Source: Luscinia megarhynchos
Lineage: Eukaryota > Chordata > Aves > Passeriformes > Turdidae
DNA length: 64,000 nt
Direction: 5' to 3'
Assembly (NCBI GenBank): GCA_034336665.1
Contig: CM067592.1
Span: forward strand, 48,687,783-48,751,782
Made by a program: the position numbers and the translations under genes. Under the pieces are notes generated by a model that saw only the letters and a program-made list of their open reading frames with translations, ran no database searches and was not told the DNA's origin. The first letter of the stretch is position 1. Each line of letters begins with the position of its first letter. Shown piece after piece: positions 1-11,286 of this stretch.

Positions 1-2222
1 CTGCAGAACACCCTGGCAAAGACAGAGGAGTTGCACAGGAGTAGCTCAACAGAACCTGCATAACATTCAGTAGAAGAGGCCCCATTACTCTAGAGGAGGC
101 AGTCAGAAGAGTCAGGAATCAACCTGCATCCCTGAAGCTTCTTCTGTTACCTGCATGGTTTGGTTTTCTGGTACACTCATTGCTGTTTAATAAGCTGTTC
201 AAGTGGTTTACAGTTTTATCAACTTGTCAGGTGTGTGTGTCAGCTGTGTGAAATTCCTCTAAACTATATAGGCTTTGCTGTTTCAGATTTCCACAAACTC
301 TGAGCACCTGGGCATGTAAACCTGCACAAACCACACAGCAGTGCATATGGATCACTGAGATGACCTTGGACCTGTGAATTCTCAGATACACTTCAGAGCA
401 GGGATGCAAATCACGGAAAAATGCAGGCAGTTTTTTGAAGGGGACAAACCTTTGATGGCACAGCAAAAATTTGCCATCTCTACAGGGATTTGGGCTCTGG
501 AACCAAGCAACAAGGTGTGAGATCCAGACTGTGTTTTCCTGTTTTTCTGCCCAGGGTCTTCCACATCAATGCAGCAGACTGACACTGTGTACTGCTGTGC
601 ACCCTGCCTGTGGCCTGCAGCCACGAGCACCCTACCCTGAGGCTCTGTAGCTAATCCATTCCTGGAGAGCAATCAGTCACAGACTGCGTGTCTTTACCAG
701 TTCCTCCTTACTTGATGTGACCAGGTGGTAAAGAAAAGGTGCATTGGAGTGTCTTTGTATTGCCAGGATCAGGGTGGTCTTTGCCTTTGACAGTGAAGGG
801 AGAAGGCCAGCAAATGAATTTGTTAGGCAATAAGTAGAGTAATGTCCCAGCTGTTCCTATTCACACATCGGGATGCCTGACCTAAAGGAATGACATAGCA
901 ATAATTCCTCCTGCATACTGCTAAGGTTCAGTGTTGAGGCATGTGATCTTACACCTGTCAGATTAAATAAGTTTTCCAGAAGTAAGCTGGCTGGAGATGA
1001 AGCCAGTTCTTTTATGTGTTACAAGGGCAAGATGCCAAGCCGAGGCTGTGTAGGATTTTTAGGATGCCTGGATCACAGTATGCTTTTTACCAAGCACATG
1101 GATGTATCTACTGGCCCAGCCATGATCAAGTTCCTCATTTATGGTCAATGGTCTCTCTGTGTTCTCTGCCATAGTAATGTGACTCCCCTGATTAACTGGA
1201 GAGGAGGCAGAAATGTCATGTCCAGCAGCCCCACCAGTCTCTGCGACCCAGCAGGGAGCTACCCCCTAACTGAAAAGGGGCACTCGTTCCTTCTCAGACC
1301 TGTGTGGGTCTTCACAAGACGCAAATGTGTAAGATCTCCAGAGCTGGTCAAAAAGCAAGAGCAACTCAACCCTCCACAGCTGCTTCAGGAAGAAGGGAAA
1401 ACTTAGCCAGAATGGTGGTTTGTGAGCTGGGGTGTTGTCACATTAGCATGTTTAGAAGAGTACTGGCAGAGAGAAAGTGGCAAGTCCCAGAGTTTGAATT
1501 GCATTACACTGTGCTTGTAAGGAAGGTTCTCCCCCTCTTTCTCTGTAAAACCAGGCATTAATGTGGAATGTAGAAGTTAGGACTCAAAGTAGTGAGGACA
1601 CCAGCAGCTGCCACACGTTAGCAGTTCCCTGAGCACCAGACAATGTAAATATCCTTAGCTGATGATCTAGATTGGACAAAAGCTTAAAGAAAGGGGTTTG
1701 AGCTAAAGATTTTATCTCACAAAGGAGAAGTGATTTTCGACAGCAGAGGCACCCTGCACAGTACAGCTGCCAAGCACAGCCCTGTGGCATGAGGAGGACG
1801 GGTGGGATGTCACAAAGGTCCGTGCCGAAAGCCTCGGGGCCAGCAGGCGGGTTGCCACACGCACAGGGCAGAGGGAGGAAGCCTCAGTAAGAACATTTTG
1901 ATATGAGGCACTGAGACTCTGAAACAATTTGCTAATCCAGCCAGAATATAAGGATTAAAACACAAAGCCCTTCATTTGGGTCTTTTCTACCAGCGCTTTG
2001 AAAATAACAAGCTAAAAGCTGGATATGATTCAAGTACCAAAATTAGCACTGTCCCTGTGGATTGTGGCCATTGCTCTGTGCTGACCAGCCAGACCAGTTT
2101 GTTTCCTTTCCACTGCAGAAAATCCAGTTTCCTCTTACCACTTCATACACTTCATATGCTATGTCTTGGGGAAGTTTTAAGTTTCTTGAGGTGAACATGT
2201 CTGTCATATGAGCAACTGAAAT
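1..2222. other. Non-coding stretch, intron 1 or 5' flank of PALM2
   Basis: I see no exon, RNA gene or repeat family that I can name here. A 130-codon plus-strand frame at 1014-1406 has no recognisable domain and is treated as chance. CpG dinucleotides are sparse, so there is no sign of a CpG-island promoter. If the PALM2 first exon lies further upstream, as expected from its absence here, this is intron 1. Confidence 0.5.
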
Positions 2223-2480
2223 TTATAAAGAGGAAATCAAATTCTGCTGAAATCCCAGTCTTGGTAATTCTAATCTAAGTTGTGACCAAGTGGAAAATAA
2301 TGCGCGGATATCTTCATCAGACATTTGCTTAAGGGGGAAACCAGCGTAAGCAATCATAACTTCAGGCTGGATATCTTGAAATCTTTGTGATTTATTTTTC
2401 ATTTCTAGATAAACCTTGTATAGGTGTTTCTCTGCACATTCAGCTGTCATCAGAGGTGTTTCCAGCTTTACAGTGAGGCT
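2223..2480 (-). other. Unidentified open frame, possible exon or decayed gene fragment
   Basis: On the minus strand an open frame runs from just after a stop (upstream of 2480) to a TAA at 2223-2225, about 85 codons, with the first Met at 2450. The predicted peptide is of ordinary protein-like composition: mixed charged and hydrophobic residues, Trp, Tyr and Cys, and no low-complexity runs. It includes the segments FQDIQPEVMIAYAGFPLKQ and SDEDIRALFSTWSQLRLEL. I do not recognise a family. It lies opposite in orientation to PALM2. Possible AG acceptors occur at its start (after TTGTAAAG or GATGACAG on the minus strand), but neither has a strong pyrimidine tract, and I see no nearby AATAAA downstream. 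It could be a real terminal exon, an old gene fragment or a chance frame; composition alone cannot decide. Confidence 0.25.
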
Positions 2481-5400
2481 TTACAACAGCCTCATTGGCA
2501 GTATAAAGAGCTATTTAAGGAGCGTATGGAGCATGAGGGTAAACAAGAGACTTTTATTTGAAGCTGTGGAAATGTGATTAAATTATGCCCACAGACCAAA
2601 TCCTGGCTTTCTTCTTTTCAGCAGCAGACAGTGAAAGGGTGGACATTGAATGACATGGATTTAAACCAAAGCCAGTTAGTAGCAACAAGAGAGTAGGGAA
2701 AGTTAATGAACTGATTTTCTACAAATAATCTGCTCAGGATGAAGAAACTCCTTATTGTATACTTTTGTGAATGACAATGTAAAGTCTGCTTAACATTCCT
2801 TGTCCAAAATATATTTTTAAGAAAAATACAGAGAAAAAATACTTGATTAAAAAGTATCTTCTTTGTCTGGTTGTCTACATAAAATAGAAGTTTCAGAGTT
2901 TATTCTATGTGACATGATCTAGAAAATTCACCTAATTTTTTGGAAGAAGGGCAATTTTCTAGATGAAGGCAGAGTTTTTCATTTAGCTCAGGCTGCAGTA
3001 GAAGAAGGCCAGTGCTAGCAAGCTGTTCATATCATCCTGGAGCCTAGCTGTAGTAGGTACCAGGTAATGAAATGTAGCTGCCTGTCATTTATAACTCCTA
3101 TTAAGGATTATCCAGAATAGGATAAGGATTAAGGATTATCCAAAATAAAGAATTTCATTATTTATACTAACAGGCTTTATACAGTTTTTTGAGCACTTTC
3201 CAGAAATAATTGGTGTTGAAGAGAAGGTTGCTTCTGTACTCAGGTGACTTTGAGCTCTTACTCATTTTCAGGGTTAGTGTAAAAACTTCAAAGTTCTGGA
3301 AGACATGCTGATGTGGAGTCAATAGAATGGGAATCTGACATTTATACGGTAACTGTTTCATTGTTGCATCTCAGAGAAAAGATCCTCAGACACCAATGAC
3401 CCTGGTCACCTCTCAGCAGCCATTAAGGAGCCTGACACCCATGGTCAAATTGTAAATTCATAGGAAAGTGAGACTTTTTTTTGTCAGCAACTGAAGGGAA
3501 GCAGCATCTGTGGGTGTCAGCCCATGCTCACTTCAGAAATGGGGGAAAGGAAGGGAAGTTCACTAAAACTTCATTCTCCAAGGACTCATTATGGTGTTGG
3601 CCCAGTCAGAAATGCCCATGGATTGCGTTAGAACCTGAAACTGCTTCCACTGACCCAGTAGCACTCAGTGAAAGGAAGATAAGTGTATAAAATCTGGGTT
3701 GCATGAAAATGGGCGTTACTCCTCCGTCGAAGTGGGGATTTTCCCATGGGATACCAGAGGAACCATGTTTCCTCCTCAAATAATTTTACTTCACCATCTC
3801 AATGAGACATTTTTCCATCACTTTTCAAAATTGCTAATGAGGGAATTTTTTAAAAGGAAATTCCTTCCCGTGTTCATCAGTTTTCGGTAAGGGCTGTTTT
3901 TCTGGGAGCAGTGCCATCCTTTTATTTGTTGTTTGAGATGCATGGTGATTTTAATTAAGCATTCATTGTCTGTGTGCTTTGTGGTGGTTGCCTTCAGTGA
4001 CCAGAGAGCTATAATTACAAGTACACAGGGCAGCTGAAATTTTTGCTGCAGCCCTTTAGAGTGTTGTGGGAATTGCTGTCTTCCCCAAGGATGATCCCTT
4101 CTCTTCCTGGAGAGTTTTGACATTGGCGGTGAGTTTGTAGCAGTTGGGAAATGTTCATGATTCAGAAGCCCTGAGCCACAGTTAGTCTTACAGGCTCTGT
4201 GTGAATGAACTCCTAGTCTGATATCCCAAGCAGACTAGTTGACTATTTCAGGTCTCCTACTCGGAAACTGTAGGGCAATGTAGAAGCACAGCTATTCTAT
4301 TTGCTTTAGTAGGTCAGCACAGGAGAACCTAATTTTCTTCTGCTATGCAGGCAACAAAAATTCATCAATAAAGACAGCTGCAGACCAGAAATATTTGTTC
4401 CTTTACTGGGAGAGCATTTAGGTTGCCAATAACTTGTATCTCTTTACCTCTCTCAAACCACACTTGCCTTGTTCGTAAGCAAGTACTTCTCTGACCCTCA
4501 CTACTAGTGAAAAGAGATGCAAAGCTGCAGTGAAAGCCAGTGTATTTCTTCACCTTGAGGGTCACCTCATTGCAAGTGATTCTGCCTTACCTTAGCAGGG
4601 GCCTGTTCAATATACTAAAAACAAAGCATTTCCATAATTTCCAGGCTCTTCTACGTACTCCTTTACCCGGTTCTGACTCGGCAAATAAAGTTTATTCTAT
4701 TTCCAAAACAAACATGCCATGTCATATCTTGCATGCTGTGGCAATCTGGGTAATGGGAACCAACCCTTGTGACAGCAAGTTTCACAAGAGATGAGGAGGA
4801 GGGCATACCTGATCATGAATTGTTCACCTTGTCTCCAGTCTCATCTCTGCTTCCTGTTGTGCATACAACTGTGGAAGGAGCAGGCATGGGGAATGGAGCT
4901 AAACCCAGCCTTTACCTTTTAGCTGGGTTTCTCTTCTCCCCACGGGCTGCACCTGTGCAATTGGGATTCCTGTTGTTTATTCCTTGATAACCCTTCTCCT
5001 TCTCGCTTGGAGTAATGGAAATTGACACAACTTTATCAAAAATCATTGCAGCAGCAGGCTGTACTCCTGCTATCCCTGCACCCCATCTAGAACTCTCCAA
5101 TGCACAATTTGTTTCAATTAGGTATGAAGTTGTATACGTACAGGAGTGTTGTCCCTGGCTCATTTTTCAAGTGAAATAAAGCCTAGTGAGGTGGCTATGG
5201 AATTTCAGGGAACTGGGACAGAGAGGGTCTTGCAGGAAAATGCCTAAAGGAGTAAAGCCAGTAGTTTGCATTTATGTCTTGTTGATGCTATGATTGCAGA
5301 GAAAAAGTGGATTTCAAGGCAAGAATAGGCTTGATTCTGCTTGGAGCCCAGTAGGAGAGGAGCTGCAGTGAGAGTCTTTTCCCATAATTGGAAAAAGCAT

Positions 5401-5808
5401 GTATTTTTTCCCAGAGCTCAAAACAAGAGACCAGACAAGCCCCCACCTTGCAATTACAGAGTGTGCATGGCTGCCCATAATAGCAGGAGTTTCACCAGGC
5501 ATAGTCATGCAGGACAATTGGCAGCAAATAATGAGAGTGGGCATTGACAATCCAAAAGGAGCAGGCATCTTGCCCCCATCCTTCAAGGTGTGTTTATCCT
5601 GATGTAACAGTGTCTCTGCTTCAGTTCTGCATCCAGCCTCTGCTGGTGCTGTGATTTGGGTGGTCTGCTGTGCACGGCAGCAGACAACATTCAGAGATGG
5701 AGTCTGCAAAGTGCTGCCAATACCAGGCTCTGTCATTGCAGCTGGTCTCAGGAGAGTTTCCTGCTTTCACACACAGGGCTAAAATAAAAGACATGGCCTG
5801 ACATGAAT
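2481..5808. other. Non-coding stretch
   Basis: Nothing recognisable apart from a small local duplication at 3101-3147. Open frames at 3818-4123 and 5314-5736 (minus strand, 101 and 140 codons) show no known domain and are taken as chance. Confidence 0.5.
3101..3147. repeat. Short local duplication
   Basis: The motif TTAAGGATTATCCAGAATA occurs at about 3100 and again, with one change, from about 3129. A partial copy (TAAGGAT) lies between them. This looks like replication slippage in a unique stretch. Confidence 0.7.
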
Positions 5809-6145
5809 GAAAAAGGAGAGGAGAGGAGAGGAGAGGAGAGGAGAGGAGAGGAGAGGAGAGGAGGGAGGAGAGGAGAGGAGAGGAGAGGAGAGGAGAGGAG
5901 AGAGGAGAGGAGAGGAGAGGAGAGGAGAGGAGGAGGAGAGGAGAGGAGAGGAGAGGAGAGGAGGGAGGAGGGAGGAGGGAGGGAGAGGAGAGGGAGGAGA
6001 GGAGAGGAGAGGAGAGGAGAGGAGAGGAGGAGGAGGAGGAGAGGAGAGAGGAGAGGAGAGGAGAGGGAGAGAGAGGAGAGGAGAGGAGAGGAGGAGAGGA
6101 GGAGGAGAGGAGAGGAGAGGAGAGGAGAGGAGAGGAGAGGAGAAA
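5809..6145 (+). repeat. 337-base pure purine tract, (GGAGA)n with GGAGG variants
   Basis: Every base from 5809 to 6145 on the plus strand is A or G. The basic unit is AGAGG/GGAGA, with interspersed GGAGG and GGGAGG variants. It is open in several frames, giving Glu/Arg/Gly-rich peptides on the plus strand and Ser/Leu/Pro-rich ones on the minus strand. These frames are a by-product of the repeat and not genes. Mirror-symmetric purine tracts of this type can form triplex (H-DNA) structures, and the G-rich variants may form weak two-tier quadruplexes; both points are general knowledge. Confidence 0.97.
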
Positions 6146-7987
6146 CATACTATTCAGACAAAAGAGTCAGTAGTTGTTAAGATTAACAATGAAAGAAAGA
6201 CAAAAGCATACACAAACTTAGCAGAAGACCTTAAAATCATTGATGGTTCAAGGGCTTCCTGAACCAGATGTATTTCAGTTTCTGTAGTAACCATCCTCCC
6301 AGTATTCCTTCTCTTTGGCTGTCTCCAGGCTCCCCTGGGACATCCATCATGTTCTAGAACCCACAGCATCCAGAGGCCTGGATTTCCACAGCAAACCATT
6401 GCACTGGCTCAAACCTGCCCCATCCTGCTTCTCTTGATGGCCTTTCTTTTCCTTAGTGTAGAAGACAGAGTGAGCAGTAGATGTCCACTAGCTATTTCCA
6501 TGATTTTACACATCTCTATTGATCCTCACAAAGCCTCTTGTTCTTCCAAGTGCAGGGGTTCTTTCCTAGCATATCTGATGCGTTAGGTTTTTAGCAATAG
6601 GAAGATGGCACTGACCAACTTTTAGCTTTCATATTCTTCAGATTCTGTATTGCATTGGTGCATGCTCTGGACATCATATAAAGTGTCAGCAGGTTCTCCT
6701 CACAGTTTAGTCGGACAAAGCAATCATTTTCCAGCCTGAGAAACAAGGACACTGTTACAGATCCAGGCCCAAAAAGTGTAAACAACAGCGAATTGAGGAG
6801 AGCAAACTGGGAGGATGGGACTTCATAACCTGAAGCTGTAATTGGACAATCAACCCCAATACGTAAATAGACCAAAACTTACAAAAGTGTGAAAACTCCT
6901 GAGCATTCATCCATCCTGGGTAGAGCCATGGACGAGCTTCTGTACTGCCCAAGGTGTATCCTTTAAAGACTTTTTAATAAATACCTATTTTATTCCTTTA
7001 ATTCCACTGTGTAGGCTCTGATCCAGGTAGCTTCCTAGACATCAGTTTTGGTGACTCTGACATGACAGGAAGGCATTGTTTTAATGCTAAGAATTTCATC
7101 CTTTCCAAAATCTAGTTTCTTGGAAATAAATTTGTAGCTTACATGTTGCACATCCACAAATGAACACCTGAATATAAATCTCATTTTTCCACAATGTGAG
7201 TCACCTTCCCATTTGACTTATGTTCTTTTCCCATCCTGTAGATCTGAATTTTAAAAAAATAAATTATTTCCCATTTTACTTGTAACTTGGTGAAGGGACA
7301 GTTGCAAAGGTTGAATCCTGTTTTGCACATTAATATTTCAAATATTCAGAGTGCCATGAGACTACCTCCCAAATGGTACTCCTCTACCATTTTGGAAGGG
7401 TAACTGTGATGGTTATCTGTATTATTACAAAAACAGCACAGAGAGAGATACACCTCAGAAAGACACAAAAGTCTTCCTTTAAACATGCCACAATCACAAT
7501 AAAATTAGTTCTGGTCTTTTCCACCTCTCTTCAATGCCATTTCTGGAGCAAACTTTTTTGTTTAAAGTAAGCACTTTATTTTCTTGGTGCCAGGACCCTT
7601 AGAAATGTGTAATTTAGCAGGAATACTTGGAAAAAAAATTATCTGTAAGTAGACGAACAAAGTAATGAGAAACATTTACTGGCTAACGCATAGAAAAGTG
7701 CCTTAACAAATGCTCAAGTTAAGCATTTGCTTCAAATCCCATGTTTTCAGTAAATTGCTGAACCAAAATCTGCTTAAGGGGAGGATGGGATGGTGTCTAA
7801 AATCCTTGGATGTTTTTGGAAGGGTTTTTGTCATCCAGTCCAGCCTTCTACTTTTCCAGAACCTGCTCACATAGACCAGGCACACATATAGTCCCAACCC
7901 TCAGAGTCTGGGATAAACCTAAATGGGATGTGATATAGTGACCTGAAGGTGGAATGTCCTGACAGCTGATTTGCACAATCTCTGGGG
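6146..7987. other. Non-coding stretch
   Basis: No exon or repeat family recognised. Base composition is AT-rich and typical of intron sequence. Confidence 0.5.
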
Positions 7988-8019
<32 letters not shown>

Positions 8020-8028
8020 AAAAAAAAA
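7988..8028 (+). repeat. A tract (41 bases, one G at 8007)
   Basis: Forty of 41 bases are A. CR1 elements lack poly(A) tails, so this is either simple-sequence expansion or the tail of a retrocopied RNA. The 300 bases before it (7690-7987) show no recognisable gene sequence, and I could not find flanking target-site duplications by eye. Confidence 0.9.
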
Positions 8029-8384
8029 GTATATTTGTTAGCATATTCCTCAGCCATAGCTTGTACAAAATCAGAAGGTAAAGGCATACACCCTGAGGCT
8101 GTCTGAATGCCAGTGAAATGGAAACGTGAGCAATATTCCAATTTAACTCCACAGAAATCCACTAGTTAGTAAGTAGTTCAAGTATTTTAGTGCCCGCTGT
8201 GTTGCTGCCTACAGGGAAAATACTCTAAGTGCTTTCCCTTTCTCAGAAAGAAAAGGAGTTTTCATCTATCTTTTATAAGGCTTTCTTGTCACATCCATTA
8301 TACAGCAGGACACAACCAGCCAAAGGATATATTGTGGTGGTTTCCATCACATGTTTTAGTGACAAGTGTTTTGTGGACAGTGGA

Positions 8385-8476
<92 letters not shown>
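8385..8476 (+). repeat. (CATATA)n hexanucleotide microsatellite
   Basis: About 15 perfect copies of the ATACAT/CATATA hexamer span 92 bases, followed by degenerate copies to about 8491. Because the unit is a multiple of three, all frames stay open, producing apparent His-Ile and Tyr-Ile repeat peptides on both strands that are not genes. Being long and perfect, it is likely length-polymorphic. Confidence 0.97.
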
Positions 8477-8491
8477 GCATTTACATATATG

Positions 8492-9074
8492 CACTTATCA
8501 ATTTAGATCACTTTACAGTGAAGGTGTACATACCTTATACTGGTCTATGGAATGTCAAATATGGAGTGTCAATGCCTACGTGTATGAAATCCAACGTTTT
8601 TCATCTGGCCAGCCTGACACAAAAGGGCAGAATTGTCCTTATTCCAAGAATATTAGGTCATTAACTGGAACAGATTTTAGAATTACTTTGTTCTGGTCCA
8701 TGGCTGACTAGCTATTTGAGAAAAAAAAAATAGTTTTCAGACTCCATGTACAGTGTTAGTATAACAGAATGAAAAAAGACAAGACATGTCCCTGAATAAT
8801 ATTGGAGTTTGAACCATCTAATACCCTATTCATTTCAAAAATATAAAGGGCTGATGCAGATTGGAGGATAGGAGTGATGATCCACAGTTCACACGTCTGT
8901 ATCAGAAGGATTTTTAAAGGCACACACAAATTCTGTATGCCTGTATGTGCATACAAGCAAACTGTCTTGTGTGTGCAGAAGCCAGTGAGATGTTAAGATG
9001 GGCACAGTTTGTGACATTTTAGTTACTGAAAATGCTGATTTTTGTACTCTGAAACAACGTGAGCAGACCCTTTG
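8492..9074. other. Non-coding stretch
   Basis: No exon or repeat family recognised between the microsatellite and the CR1 copy. Confidence 0.5.
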
Positions 9075-9530
9075 GAGCAAGAGGAGGGCCAGCAGGATGA
9101 TTAGAGGGATGGAGCACCTCTCCTAGGAGAAAAGGCTGGCAATTGGGAATGCTCAGCCTGAAAAAGAGATGGAGTGCCTGATTGCACTCTGCCAGTACCT
9201 GAAGGGACCGTGCAAGAAACATGGAGAGGGACTTTTGACAGGAGCATGTAGAGACTGGAAAAGAGGGAATGGCTTCAAACTGAAAAAAAATTAGCTTTAG
9301 ATTAGAATGTTAGGAAGAAATCCTTTACTGTGAAGGTGGTGAGGTACTAGAACAGGTTGCCTGAAAGTTTTGGATGCTCTGGGAGTGTTCAAGGTCAGGC
9401 TGGAAGGAGCTCTGAGCTACCTGGTCTGGTGAAAGGTGACCCTGCCCTTGGCAGGATGGTTGGAACACGATGATCTTTAAGGTCCCTTCCAGCCCAGACC
9501 ATTCCATGATTCTAGGATTCTATTCTATGA
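9075..9530 (+). mobile_element. CR1 LINE, 3' end (5'-truncated), plus strand
   Basis: This matches the avian CR1 3' terminal region as I know it. It starts in the last ORF2 codons (GGGATGGAGCACCTCTCCTA) and passes through the GTACCTGAAGGGACC, GGTGGTGAGGTACTAGAACAGG and GATGATCTTTAAGGTCCC blocks. It ends at the characteristic ATTCTATG-type 3' repeat (TGATTCTAGGATTCTATTCT). CR1 elements are non-LTR retrotransposons that commonly integrate as 5'-truncated copies, so a 450-base tail is typical. Substitutions and small indels show that it is inactive. A short minus-strand frame inside it is an artefact. Confidence 0.95.
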
Positions 9531-11132
9531 GGATGTATTTGCTCAGCAATAGTCTTACACATTTCAGAGAGTGAGGACTGTGTATATTAATGTAGATATA
9601 CATGAATAATCAGCATGTAAGAGTGTGCAAAACATTACAAAACAGCTTGGCACATGCAACATTTAACTGTTTTGCTTCTTCTAGGTTCATTACTCCAGCC
9701 TTTCCTGATATCACCATTCTGGTGTTTAACTCTTCAGCAGAAGTGGTCCAGGCAGTTTTCTATCTCCATGTTTTCCTTATAGCGAGCTTGATATTAACTA
9801 ATATTTTTTTTTAAAGTTTCCTGGTCTTCCTTGTAAATGTAATGTTTTCCCCTCAAAATACCTTGTTTGATGTCCAACATAAGGATGATTAATTTCTGCA
9901 TAGGCAGAATCTTGTCATATACTCCGTGGGGATGAGGCATGAAGGTTTGAAATCCCTGGAAAGCAGAGAATTGCCAGAGCATCAGTAGGGCACCTAGAAA
10001 TAAGGAAGGAAAACTACTTTGTGGATTTAAGGAATCCCCAAATGCTTTCAAACCCAATCTTATAGCTACTAAAATATTTAAATAACAAAAAAAAAAAAAC
10101 AAAAAGGTTTGCAGATGAGAAACAAATACCATTTTTCCAATAAAAATAGAGGCTGACTGCCTTAATTTATTACTCAGTATTTCTGTCTTGGCCACAAAAT
10201 CTGAAATAAGAAAAGATCTCCAGGAGAGGGAGTCTGGTCCAGGATGGGAATGGATGGAGGGATGGATGGATGGATGGATGGATGGATGGATGGGGACAAA
10301 TGCTCCCCAGAATGTGCAGAAGGCTGCAAAGGCGAACAGTTTACCTTCTTAAGAGGAAGGTGTTGCAGGGGGAAAAAGCAGGTCATTCTGCTCCTGGAAC
10401 ACCTGAGAGAGTCTGCTGCCTGCTGAAGGGAGCAGCCTGGGTGCAGATGAAGGAGTGGCTCTGAACAGGGCTGTAACAGCTCAGCTGTGGAAAGGACTAA
10501 AGAACTGTGCTGTCCTTGGCACCACTAGGTCACTCCAGCTTCAGGGACCTGGTGAGCGCCAGCTGCTGGCTCCTGTTGGTGATTTGAATGTTGAACACAG
10601 CCAGCTGGAGGTTACCAATCCCATTTACTTTGTATGTAAATCCTATACAATCTATCTGAAACATCTTCCCAGCATTGAGCCCAGGGAAAGCTTTACCACC
10701 ATCCCTGCTGGGGAAAAATGAGGTCTGCAGACTGCTCTCTTCCTCCCTGATGCCACCCCCTGCTTTTGTGACACCTTGCTGTCACACAATTGCACCACAC
10801 TCTCCATGGTTTTGGCCCCAGCATCTCAAATGCAAAATCACATCTTTGTCCCTTTAACTTCTCTCTCAGCTGTTATGCCTGTTTTCTCCCCTCCTCTGGG
10901 ACTGTGCACTCTGTTGCTGCTCTGGCTGCTGGGAGCAAGCGAGGAGAATTTCTGCTACTGGCAAGTAACCAGCCAGTCTGGGGCTGGCATCTTCTCAGAA
11001 CGCTGCTGTTTGCATCCAGCAGGCAGAGGAGCAGGTGAAATGGGACTGGTGACATCTGTACAGATGTGTTTGAATGCTTACATGCTGTTACGAATCTGCT
11101 ACCCTTAAAGCCTCCATTTCTCTGACGAGATA
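9531..11132. other. Non-coding stretch upstream of PALM2 exon A
   Basis: Apart from a GGAT tetranucleotide repeat (10250-10294), nothing recognisable. Overlapping open frames at 10776-11108 on both strands have no known domain. Confidence 0.5.
10250..10294 (+). repeat. (GGAT)n tetranucleotide microsatellite
   Basis: About nine perfect ATGG/GGAT units run from 10260, preceded by two imperfect ones. Confidence 0.95.
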
Positions 11133-11188
11133 TCTCTCTCTCTCTCTCTCTCTCTTCCCCCCTCTCTCCCTCTCTCTCTTTTTCTCTC
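11133..11188 (+). promoter_or_regulatory. PALM2: 56-base (CT)n pyrimidine tract at the PALM2 exon A acceptor
   Basis: The sequence is only C and T from 11133 to 11188. It begins with about 11 TC units, then CCCCCC and further CT units, and ends 17 bases before exon A. It is therefore both a microsatellite and the extended polypyrimidine tract of the 3' splice site. Tracts of this kind bind U2AF and, when CU-rich, polypyrimidine tract-binding proteins (known biology). Whether it modulates inclusion of exon A is an inference. Confidence 0.8.
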
Positions 11189-11205
11189 AAAATTATTTTT
11201 CCAAG

Positions 11206-11286
11206 GAGAAAAGGAAAAGGCAGACAGAAATAGAAGGCAAGAGACAACAGCTTGAGGACCAGATACTTCAGCTGCAGCATTTCAAG
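11206..11286 (+). CDS. PALM2: Paralemmin-2 exon A (N-terminal coiled coil, about residues 16-42)
   Basis: This 81-base internal exon encodes 27 residues beginning EKRKRQTEIEGKRQQLEDQ and ending LQLQHFK. It is rich in Glu, Lys, Gln and Arg with regularly spaced Leu/Ile, as expected of the conserved N-terminal coiled coil of paralemmins. The EIEGKRQQL core matches paralemmin-2 better than paralemmin-1 or palmdelphin in my memory of the family. Paralemmins are lipidated, membrane-associated phosphoproteins linked to plasma-membrane shape. The donor is AAG|GTAAGG (GT at 11287). The acceptor is CCAAG|GAG with AG at 11204-11205. A second AG at 11207-11208 makes a NAGNAG acceptor whose use would drop the first Glu. 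Both flanking introns are phase 0 on this model. The preceding coding exon (start Met) is not visible in the window. Confidence 0.94.

Noticed and set aside
1014..1406. 130-codon plus-strand frame
   Set aside because: No domain, no exon-like boundaries and no family similarity recognised; treated as chance.
5803..6262. Glu/Arg/Gly-rich plus-strand frames and a Ser/Leu/Pro-rich minus-strand frame across the purine tract
   Set aside because: They follow directly from the GGAGA simple repeat, which has no stop codons in these frames; there is no sign of a gene.
8229..8711. 160-codon frame with His-Ile repeats and a 110-codon frame with Tyr-Ile repeats
   Set aside because: The length comes from the hexanucleotide microsatellite; the flanks have no recognisable protein.
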